Below are positions 1-12,000 of a stretch of DNA of 47,675 nt, piece by piece. The first letter of the stretch is position 1; every line of letters starts with the position of its first letter. The notes under the pieces are model-generated. The model was not told the origin of the DNA and searched no databases. It saw nothing but the letters and a program-made list of their open reading frames with translations. Source of the stretch: BJGV01 sp964013575 (GTDB lineage: Bacteria; Pseudomonadota; Gammaproteobacteria; Burkholderiales; Nitrosomonadaceae); NCBI GenBank assembly GCA_964013575.1, contig CAXGWP010000012.1, positions 1 through 47,675 of the forward strand, read 5' to 3'. Both the position numbers and the translations under genes were made by a program.

Positions 1-3000
1 TCAGTTAATGAGGTTCCCATATGTCGTTGATTGGTCGTAGACATAATCCCGGATATATCAGCAACTTCTGGAATGTTTCTATTGATATACATTGTATCCA
101 GTGTTTGTGATTTATCTATTTTACCTAATGGGTACGGGTGTTTATATCCACGAGCAGCCATCTTATCTTTATCTGCAGCCGACCCAATTTTGATATCTGT
201 AAGATTATCCAGACGTTCAACAATATAGCCTTTAACCATTTGAACAGGATCTCCATCAAACAGATCTCTTTGAGATTTTGTTTTGTACCAGATATGATTA
301 TCGAGTAAATCAATCATTCCATTAGCATCTGGATCTGCATTAAATTCTCTAGTAGATAGTTGCTGAACTTTCTCCCGTTGTTGAATATCAAGATGAGGGA
401 TAGAAGATATAGTCGCATATGCATCTAATAAATTAACTTGTGCTGGAGTAAAGTCTCCTTCTAAGTGGTCAAGAGCAATAGAATACGCATTAGTATATGC
501 ATCATGTTTTTTGCGTTTACCAGTTGCAATCCAGTAACCTAATTCATCTGCATATGCTATAGCTTCACTATCTTTAGTTAACCCAAGTTGTCTTCTAATT
601 TGATCTTTTAATCTACTTCTTTCAATTCTAGCAACCTTATCCTCTCCTAATAAGTTCATAATTTTTCTAGTAGCATTAGGATCTTTATCTGCAAATCCTA
701 AAGTATGCATCTTACGAAGACTAGATAGATCTGCTCTTAAAAGTACATCAGTAAGAGCTTCTCGAGTTTCAAAAGACATCCATTTATCATCTCCACTATC
801 ATCTGGTCTGGATTTCCAGATAGTTTTAAACCATTCATTAGAGAATGTCTCTGCTTCTCTACGTCTTTTAGATATATTAATTTTAGAATGAAGTAGTTGT
901 TCTACCAGTTTCGGATTCTCTAAAGCACCGCCTCCTATTTCTTTAGCAACACCACGCATAGTAAAATTAAGCAAACCCATAATGTGATCTCTAGTTGCTT
1001 TAGCGTGAACACTATCACTCATGGTTAGGTACCCTGCATATGTACCCATAGTTGCAACTTTAAATGGTATTGGAGCCGTTTCTCCACCTGGCCCGTATTT
1101 TTCTGTTTCAGCAGCTACTGTTGCAACAGCTTGATCAAAAAATTCAATTATCCGAGCGTCAGAGCGTTCTAAAAATTGAATAGTTTTACTATCTAATTGA
1201 CCATATTTACTTTTATGTTTATTTTGCATAGCAACTAATTGTTCCGTAATCGCTATAGCTTCAGCATAAGCTGTCGTATTATTGGACTCTACTTTCTTAT
1301 TAAGTATTCGTTTAAAAGCATTTACAATTGATTGAACGAATTCCATAAATTTAGTTAAATAGCTTCGATCTTTAGCAAGTTGTTTTGATTTCATATAATC
1401 AATTAAAGATCTATTCGTAAGAGCCATTGATAAAAACTCAGTTAGTCTATCCTTAGAATTTGCTGTGTCGAAAGCATGTTTATATTGTGCTTTTGCTAGA
1501 TTAGTTTCTGCACCTGTAGCTAAATTAACTGGACTAGTTCCTTTAGGACGGAATACTTTCCAGCCCTCACCCTTAAAATCTTTATGTAGTTCAGCTTCTA
1601 ATTCATTATGTAAGCTTTCAAGTCTATCTGCTAATACAGGATCTTCTTCCAGTGCAACCAATGTCATAGCATGAACCATTTCATGAAGATATGCTTCCTG
1701 TGGTGATTGCCCATTACGCCCTCTAGGAGGTAATTGACTAACAGACATAGTTATGCGTTCACTTTCTGGTTCATAAGTTGCTTGAGTAATTCCTTCTATT
1801 TTCTCCATTGTTAAAGTAAGATCATTAGTTTCTTGAAACCCGTCAGATATAATATCTAATACTTCATTTAACGTAGATGTATGTGAATCCATTTCATCTT
1901 GACTATCGTAGTACTTACCTGAAAGAGCTTTAAATTTATTAAATAGTGATCTAACATTATCACTAGTAATAGCCCCTAGTTCTTCAGTAGAAGTTATTTC
2001 ACCTTTAGGAAAAGCGTCTAAAGAATGAAGACCCAATTTTTTACCTAATTTTGTAAGTTTTATATCTAAATCTTTATTATAAGCAGGAAATAAATTAGTT
2101 TGCTCTCTATAGTGTTTATTAAAATTACCACTATCTCTAGATATCTTTGGGTTATAACCCATAGATTTTCCCATTGCTTCAAAAGATGTAAAGCTAAATG
2201 TTTCTGTATTCTTATTATAGTTTTGTTCAAACTCATTTAGTGTGTCAGTTTCAGATAATTCTTCATTAGATAAATTATACATATGGTCTATATTAGTGTA
2301 GCCATCTTCTAGTAGCTTTTGTCTTTGCTCACGTACTTTTTGTGTAATTGCTTTAGCTCTTTCAGATATAACACTAAGACTAGATTTGTCATTCCACTCA
2401 AGGTATTCTGGATTAGCTTCCCATACACGCATTTTTACTTTATCTAATCTAGTAAGTGTTTTACCTACCTTGGCATTCTTAAATCCCATTCTCAATCTGT
2501 CAGCGTCAAGTTTATGTTCCTTTATAAAATCATTTAATTTTGCAGCTTTAGTTCGATTATCTATATCTTGTCTAAACTCTTCCATTAATTGAATAGCTTT
2601 AGCAGTTAATTTTTCTTCTCTAGCTATTCGTTTTTGTTCTTTCTCAGTTAGTTCTATAGCATCTACTATATCTTTACGATCTGTATTACGCAGAACCCCT
2701 AGCATTTGATTATGCATTGCTTCCATAATGCTATGGGTTGTATTGAGTTCCCAGTGTATTTTGTTATAGGTTCTTGTTAAGTAATTTGCCCAATTACTAC
2801 TGGCATTAAATCCATCATGAAGAGCATTTATTTCTGCTTTTTTCAAAAGTAGCCTAGTCATAGCTGATGCGTCTTGGTTGATAACCTGACGAATTAGCAC
2901 AGCTAATCCAGCTGCATCGAATACCAATGATCGTTTAGGTGTAGATCTGGATGTATCTTTTTGTCTTTCACGATCATAAAAGTTAATTTCAGCTTGGTTC

Positions 3001-6000
3001 TCTTCTATATCACCTTTGTTAGTTGTAAATTTAGTAGAACTTAAATCAATACCACCTTCAATTGTTCCATCTTGGAGCCTTGTAGCTAAAGCACCAGCTA
3101 CTTGAGGGTAGAATTTCATTAAGCCTTGTTTATCCTTAACCAGATCAATAACTTCTTGTTTAGTTAAACCAGGCCTAACAGCCCTAAGTTGCTCAGTAGC
3201 CTTATCCTCAATAGCTTTGCGAGTCTTCGCTGCCATGTTTTTAGGAGCAGGTTTGCCTGTTTTCTTATTAGTAATGCTAAAGCCATCTTTAGTCTTTATA
3301 ACGTTAAACGTATAGGCGCCTTGTGTAACTTCAACAGGTACATCTTCCATAACAGGGGCATCTAAATTAATTTCATCTAATTTATTCTTAATAGCCTCTT
3401 CAAAATGAACCATAAATACTTGGTGTAGTACGTCTCCCATTTCGACTATTGATTGTCGAGGTTCTACAGTATCCCCAAGTAACTCATCTAAACTAGCTTC
3501 AAATCTAGGAGCAACACGAGTATTTAATTCTGCACGTACCTGTATGTCATTAAGCTTTACTTTAAAAGCAGGAGGAGTTATACCTAAATCTTTTTTAGTA
3601 CCTTCTATTAACATTCGACCAAGAGCTCCTCGATCTGTTTGATTAAATGCATTTAGTGTTTCTAAAGCATCCATAAAAGGTGTAATAATTTGCTTTTCAT
3701 AATTTTTTCTATTTTCAAAAAATCCATATCTTTTGTATTTATGGGTGTCTACAGGAAGCGCTGTTTTTGAGGTTTCTTCTACCAAATCTCTTAGTACATC
3801 TGCATGGCTAGGTTCCGACAATGTCGTGTAGTAAACTAATTCTTTATCATCTAAATTACCATCACCAATTTGTTTACGAATCCATTTTCTACGGTTAGGT
3901 TCTACATCTTGATGGGCTGTACCCTCTAACCATGCTTTATAATTATTAACAGCAGTTTTTATATCTGGTGTTTTGATAGTACCTGGGATATCTCTAGACG
4001 CCCAAGGATTTCCAAAATGCTGAGATGCAGTTAATCCTGGAATAGTATTAGAATTAAAAATTCTTAATGTATAAATTCTATTTGTAAGATCTTCTTTAGC
4101 ATATTGTTTAGCGTCTGGTACTCCTTTTCTATTAGTAACTTTAGTAAGGAATGCAGGTATATCTGAACGTAGGAGTTCCTCTTCTTCATTATTAAAAATC
4201 TCTTTGTATTCTTTTTGAATAGTACTAATTCGTGAGTACATAGCTTTATTTACTTCATTACTTACCTCATTAGCTATATTAGCTATTCCTCCACCATACA
4301 TCTTCATAATAAAAGGATACTTAACAACCTCCCTCATAGATTCCTGATCTCTAAACTCTGGATAGATAATTATAAGAGCGGCATTAATCTTGTTATAGTC
4401 CTCTTTAAAATTAGCTTCTCCCTCTTTTGTCAGAGTATATCTTTTTTTATCAACTAGGTCTTTTGACACTCTTGAAAATACTTTTTTCTTATACTTATCT
4501 TTGTACCATTCCCAAGCAACATCAGCAGAGTCATTATTCTGCATAAATTTAACTAGATCTTCATAAACACCAGGTTCTTTTGGATCAAAGGACTTATCTT
4601 TAAGATTATGGCCTACTTGACTATTCTTACGTATACGTTCTTCTTTGTCCCACATAGGAAACTGGAGTACATTTATAGCCCAACCATTAGAAGTACCGTC
4701 CCTTTCAGTATAAAGATCAGTTTCAAAAGTAGATTTTGATTTGTCTTCAATTCGTCTAAAATTCTTAGTATATCTTTTATTTCTACTTGGATAACCTGCT
4801 TTAGTTTTCTGAATAGCTTCTACTGTCATGTATTTAGATAATGCAGTAATACCATTTAGGAGAGTAATATCAGCTTCTTTAAATGTATTATCTTTTTTAA
4901 TTGCTGATAAAGCTGAGGATAGATCTTGAGAAGCTCTGTCTTTATCCTTCTTAGCCTTGGCATCTTTAGGTTTAGTTCTAAGAATTCCTTTAGCGGCATT
5001 AAGACGTTGCATAGCTTCTACAGCTGCTAGAACATTTGAGTGATTAATAATATTCTGAAAGGCTTCTTCTGATTCAACTAAATCTTTTTTCTCTACAGCA
5101 AAAGCTTCATTAATTGCTAATTTAAAATTAGTAAACTGTTGTTCATTATCTACGGAAATTTTATTAAGTCCCCAAGCACCTACTAAGCCTCTAGTAAGTT
5201 TACTATTTTGAGGATTAATCTTACCTACCTGCATATACCTATGGTGGCTTTGTAATTTCCAAGCTAAATGAAATGCTGTTAATTCCCCACGATCATATGC
5301 CTGTAATAGTTCCTGCAAAGTATCTAGCATTCCATTATTTCTAGATGTTTTACTGGCTATTTCAACGTCATGGAATAATTGTATTTTTTCACCATCCTCA
5401 GTAGTTTCGTATAACTCCTCAACATCCATTAGCTCTTTCAAGACATCTGTGTCTCGTAAATCAGCCACAAGATCCATGGACTCTAATTTACTCCATACAA
5501 CATTTTGAAGTCTTTTAAGTGTTTCATAAACTTCCCCACCTTTAGGAGCTTCTGTAAAAGTACCTGTAGATGGGTTTATTGGAGGAGGAGTTTGAAAAGG
5601 GCCAGGACTATTAATCATATTAGCCTTAGAGATACTTTTCATTTCTTCTAAGGCATCAAAAGTACTTTGGTTCCATTTTTGATTTTCATCTACTTTAATA
5701 TGTAAGTAATGCTGTTGTTGTTCTAATGGTATAGGTTTACCTTCTGGATATTTTTTTCTAATCTCTTCATTATCAGAGACTTTTTCATGCGTAGGTGCAT
5801 TGTTAAAAGCCCTATTTTCATTGTAATCATCAAAATTCCAATATTTTTTCTCTACAGAAAAATAAGCACCTTTATCAGTGCCTTGAGCAATTTCTAAGGC
5901 CATCATTCCAAGTGCAGGAGCTAGGAGTTCAAAATATAGATCCGCTCCTACTTGGTCTATAGGACTGTCTTTAGGGATTTTTTTAGCTCTTAGATCTAAA

Positions 6001-9000
6001 ATACTAATAGCATGGTTTCCCATATCCATAGCTGCATCATGGTACCCAAAACCAACGTCATTAAGTTCCTCATCTTCATTTCTATTAAGTGTTTGGTTCT
6101 TACCACTATATAGAAAAGCTTCTTTTGCAAAGTCGTTATCCTTAAATCTATTATTGTTAGGGGTACGTTGTCTAAAAGACATAGCTGTTAACATCATGGT
6201 AAATACTATCTGATTAGGTAGTACACCTTGATTGTTATTACCAGTAGGATCTTCTTGAAGAAGTAAAGTTAACGGGGCTCTTAAAGCATGATTTCTAACA
6301 TTTAATAGTTCAGATGTAGGCAATACCTTAGTCGTGGTCTGAATATTACCAGATGCATCTTTAATCTCTCTACTTACTCTAGTGTATTGACCATCTTTAT
6401 CATATGCATCATTTATGTCTCTACTTAATTCTTCTACTTTCCATAGAATAGGATTCCCATCTTTATCTACGTCTGTAACATTATTAACCGTCCGTATTAC
6501 AACCTCTTTTCTTGATAAATCTATAGAACTAACTTGATCATATCTATTTTTAAAATGCGTAAAGTTTTTAGATAATGTTTCAGCCGATGCTTGTGTTACA
6601 CCTAAATTCATTAAGGCATTAACTAACGATTCCTGAGTATCAAAATCTTCATCCATCAGAGTATTAACAGCATCTTTTAATGTAGGTCGTGTGGATCCGA
6701 TTTGAACTAAGTCTGTAAAATACGCACCAAGTACTTTTAACTGCCGTTCTAAATTAGTAGCCGTTAATTTACCGCCTAATACTTTAAGTACACCTCCTGT
6801 AATAGCTCTTTTGTATATTCGTTTGCTGCCTTCAATAAAATTAGGAAACAGATTTAATTGTGTTCCTTTTTCTGTTGTATCTTCGGCAGATCTGTCGAAT
6901 AACGAGAGTTGCTCTCCTTTTTCACCCGGTCTAGGAGGTGGAGTAGTCTCATCAAAAGGTGTAGTAGTTGGGCCAGGTGGTTCATCAGATCTTTCAGGGA
7001 CTTCACCTTCTGGAAAAAGGTCAAGTTGTTCTCCTGGTTCTGCTCCTTCAATCTTTTCTCGTCCTTGAATTTCTTTATTGAGAGCAATATAGCTTTGTTG
7101 GAGAGATTCGTGTTCATTTTTTTCCTCTGGAGTTATTGTACCCTCGTCTATTTTCTTTTTAAGTTCCAACCCTCTTTGTAAAATAGCTTCTAGGTTTTCT
7201 TTAAGAATAGCAGTCGGAGTTGTAGGAATGTCTTCAACTGATATTCCCTCTATTGTTGCTTCATCTATTTCAGGTGCTTTAAGAGAATCTTTAGCTTTTT
7301 TTAATCTTCTTAAAACTTCTTCGTGTTCAGCAAGATTTCGGGCTTTATTGAATTCATTTTTAGCCATAGAAGTATTTCTATGTCCTTCAACTACCCCCAT
7401 AATCCAATTACCATAATTTACTTCCCCAGCAAGCGTATCAATTAATCTACCTGAGTTTTTATCTATTTTTGTAACATACGCAAATTTTCCATTATATAAT
7501 TTCTTTTTATGTGCTTCATCAATTTGAGTCTCGGTCATATCTGTTACTACTTCATAGGTCATATCTCTACTATTTTCAGCTTTAGTACCCACAACAGCTA
7601 CGGCTTTACCAGTACTAGTAAATATTTCATAGGCATTATCAAATGCATTTAATTTATTGTTTATATTAGTAGCATGAGTACGCATATCTGAAACAAGAGA
7701 TTCAAGTCGTCTTGTGAGTTTTACATGATCTGTTAATTCAGTAAGGGCTGTTACAATGTCTGTGTAGTAAGCATGTAATCCTTTAAATTTCTTGCTCTCC
7801 CCTTCAAGAATTTCCTCATGTACCGTTGCCATATCTTTATCAATAGCGTCTTGTTTTTCACCTCTTTCTTTTTGAATTCTTTTTTGATTAAGTTTAGCTG
7901 TCCAGAATTTTATGTCATCTGGGGACTTGGCTTCTGCTAATTTCTTTTCTAATTCTTCTGGAGTTAACTTTTCTATTTCATCAAGCCTATCTTCTAATGA
8001 CCCTAGAACTCTCTTACCAGTTCCTATTTTTTCTTCTAGTTCTTTTATTTCTTTTGAGAGTTGTTCTCGTACTTTTGTAATCTGTGCATCAGTTAAATCT
8101 TTATCAATTAATGCCTCTACATGATCTAATTTTGTAGAAGGAGTTGTATCAGTTCGTGGTTTATTTCCAAATATTAATGAATCAATTGGGACAGTTTCAG
8201 TTACTCCTGCAAGTTTTACATGAACCTTCCCATCTCTTTCTTGTTTGCCTAGGATTGTTTCAATAACAAATCCTTGTTCACCTTTTTTAAGTAATTCTTC
8301 ATCAGTTGTATTTAAATGAACTACGTCTCCTGGTTTAAACTTTCCACTTGGATCAAAATTCGTAATATCTGGATCTTCTTCTTCGCTCATCTTTTTAATT
8401 AATGTAATTTGAGCATCAACTTCTTCATCTGAAATTTTGTCTACATCTCTACCTGTTCCATCAGCCCTAAATCCTTTTGGATTTGCGGATCCTGGCATAG
8501 TCGGAGACTTAGGACTTGCTTTATATGATTCATTTTCAAGTACCTTAGTTCTTCTATCATTAACGTCTATTAATTGTTTTTCATAGACTTTGAGCATTGT
8601 TGGGTTAAGAGGAGCTTGCAACTCATTAAGCAATTTATCCTGTTTTTTAATTGCTCCTTCTAGGTATGTAGCATGTTTCTGTTCTTCTATTTTAATAGCT
8701 TCCTGTTTTTTCGGCCCAGGTATGTCACTTTGATTAATCTTTTCAACATTACTCTTATGTTCAGCTATTTTTGTTTCTAATTGGAGTTCAAGTTCTAAGA
8801 GTTCAGTCATTTTTCTTGCCCCAATCCCTACAGGTACTGCTTTGCCCTCATGTTGTACATATTCAACAGTATCTTCAAGTGTGATTGGATCAGGCAGTTG
8901 CTCTTCTAAATTAGTTTTCTCTTCTAGTCTTTTCTCTATTTCAGCTTCTAAATCATCATTCATTGCTTCGATAGCGTCATCTAATGACATGGCACCATCT

Positions 9001-12000
9001 GAAACTAACTGTTCATAAGGCTTATATAGCTTTTTCAGTAAGGTATTAGTAGTTTCCAGTTTTCCAGGTCGACCAGGTAAACTTAAAGTTTTACCGTGTA
9101 GATTGGGTATTTCATCATAAGCATCTTGTAAATCAGTTAATTGTTCAGTAAGAGCGTCTAATTTAGATTTTAAATTAGAAGGTGCTTCTTGCATCTTTTT
9201 AATTTTTTCTATTTTTTCTTGAGTGCTCTTTATTTCATTTTCAATTTTTTGTTTAGTTGCTTTGTCTGTTTTAGCTGCTGCTTTCTTTCCAGAAGGATCC
9301 CATGCTTTTTTAGCAACTTTTTTAGTTACCTCTTTGGCTGTTCCTCCAACTGCCATTGCTGGTGCCATAGTACCAACTGCAAATCCTTCTGGAATTCCTC
9401 CTTCAACTGCTGCTTTACCAATATCAACTTTTTTCTGTAATGCCGCTTGTTCCAGCATTGAATTAGTTGTTCCTTGTACAAACTCAGCACCAAACATTTT
9501 AGGAGGAGCCCATACTACTTTACCTAACGTACGTACAGTAGGATGTATAGTTGCCAATACACCATTCGTTATCTGTGTGCCCCATAAACCAGCACCACCT
9601 AATCCTGGGATTAATTTAAGTTGTTTTACAACTATACCTGCACTTACTTTTTCAGATACTTCTTGTAAAGTAGAAAATATTTTAATATCCGTAAGTATTT
9701 CAGGTGTTAATGCCTTTTCACCATGCTCGGCAACATACTGCTCAATATTAGCCTTAGTTCTGCCTCTAGCTAAGCCAGTAAGTAGCCCAAGTTGGACAGG
9801 TATATTTCCATATACTAATGCTACCGTATATCCAAAACTATCAAGACCTTGTAGGGCAAGAGTACCTTTGTATTCTTTAAATAGCTCTAAAGCTGCTGCC
9901 GCATTGCCATGCTCTTTAGCAATTACACGCATTGCTGTAGTAGCACTTTCAATATATTTTCTATTATATGGATGTGCTTCATGCCATATTTTAGAGAATT
10001 CTTTAAGCTTAGCTTGTTGGTCTTGGTTTTCTTTCGCATCCTTATCTAAAGTAGCAATTACTTGATACTTTTCACTATCCTTAAATGCCTGCAACTCAGC
10101 TGATAGTCCTTTATTTTCTTGAATTGCTAAATAGTTTAATTTGTCTTGCTGAGTAATTTCATCATTAGGATCATGTGTAATAGACGACAGAAAACTTCCA
10201 GCTTTAAGTCTATTATTATGATCATTAATATGTTCTGTTAAAGTTGTAGCTCCTACAAATCCTTGAAATATAGTTTCAACAGGATCAACTAAACCTCCTA
10301 CTAATTTATTGTACATTCCTGATACTGATGTTTCTTCAGGATGATCCAAAAGATTAGCTTGATAGTTTGCAATATCATAAGCCATGAATACTTGAGCTTC
10401 GATTTTATCGCTAAAAGGCATCCATGTACCGTCTTGTGTAAGTAGACGATATGTTCCATCTTGTAATTCTACTAAGTTACGATTTACAGATACTATTGGA
10501 GATGATGGAGTAAAATCTGGTAGTTTATAAATTTCTTTAATCAGTGCTTCATTAGGAGTTTTGTAAGAACTGTATAAATCCTCATAAGTTTTAGCCTCAG
10601 CAGGGCGAGGAGTAGCAGGACTATAAATATTTTCACTAACTGTTTTTGGTACAGATCGAGGACTATAAATATCTGGCTCTGGAACATCTATTTGCGGAAC
10701 TGCTTCTGGTGTTACTTCTGGTACCGTTTCTGGAACTTCAGGAGTAACAGCAGGTTGTTGATAAGTTCCTTTAGGATCAGAAATAATTTCTGCTCTCTTT
10801 GTAAGAGCTTGTTTACGTTTGTTATCAAAATAAGCAGAATCATGTTTATCTTCTATAATTTTTTTATTGGTCTGGACATTGTCCATAATGGTATCAAGAC
10901 CAGAATTTAAATACTGATTTGCGGAAAGATCCTGACGTCCAGTTGCAAAATCTCCATAACCACTAAGACTATCCACACTAAACTTCTTTTGTTTTTTACG
11001 GCTACTTAGTTCTTGATCTATTCTTTTAAATTTTCGTTGTTCTGCTTGCAGTTTTTCTGCTCTTGCACGGTCTTTACCTGGATCTCTTCTATCTATATCA
11101 ACACTAGGAGGTTTAGTAATAGGTGTAGGAGGCTTGTGCTCTTTAAGATGAGGTAATTTGTGAGTAGGTGTTAAAACAACTTCTTCTTTATCTGCCTTAT
11201 TAGTAATTTTTCTAAGTTCATCTATTCGTTTAAATTCTCTTCTTTGTGCTTGTAGTCTTTCAGCTTTTCTACGATCTGCCCCAGTATCTCGTAAATCTAC
11301 ATCAGCAGGAGGAGCTTCTTGTACAGCCTTTGCAATACCACCAGGAGCACTAATATCAACAGATGGATCAATTGTTTTAATAGGAGGAGGTGTTGGTTTG
11401 TCTTCTGGTTTATGTGTTTGACTAGATACTGGCTTGGACGTCTCCTCAACTGCTTCTGGCATTTTTGTAACAAACGGTGTTTGAGGAGTAGGTTTAGTAA
11501 AATCTTGTAATACACCATCTTTGTAATGAATTTTTTTCCAATGCCCCATACCTTCTTTAAAACTATCAAGATCTTTACGTTTTTTGGTAGCTACTTTTTT
11601 TCCACCAGGGCCTTCTTTAACTCCACCTTTAAATGGTCGTTGTTTAAATAGAGCAATACCAGCAGTTTCTATTTCTTGCATTGTAGGATGAGTTTTTTTA
11701 GTTGCTTTAATAGCTTCCAGCACACGACTAAAACCAGTATTATATGATGCAGCAGCTAACTGTTGAGCTTGTCGTTCGTCAAATCCTTTAAGTTTCCATC
11801 TATTAACATGCTTAGATAAGTACTTAGCTCCAGCATACAACTGATGAGCGGCATTATTTACATCGCCACCAGGTAACATTTCTTCCATGGTTTGTTGTGT
11901 TACTTGAGCTATACCTCTAACATTGGTTGGAGATTTAGCAGTTTGTTTATTGCCTGATTCTTCAAAAACTAACGAACGAAATAATGCTTTAGGAAGTCCA

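Noticed and set aside
6811..7181. Several plus- and minus-strand frames of 85-90 aa
   Set aside because: They are shadows of the Pro/Glu-rich linker of the giant gene, caused by its biased composition.
9223..10065. 280-aa plus-strand open frame
   Set aside because: It lies antisense inside the virion RNA polymerase gene. It is Ser/Ala/Cys-rich shadow sequence without SD or domain.
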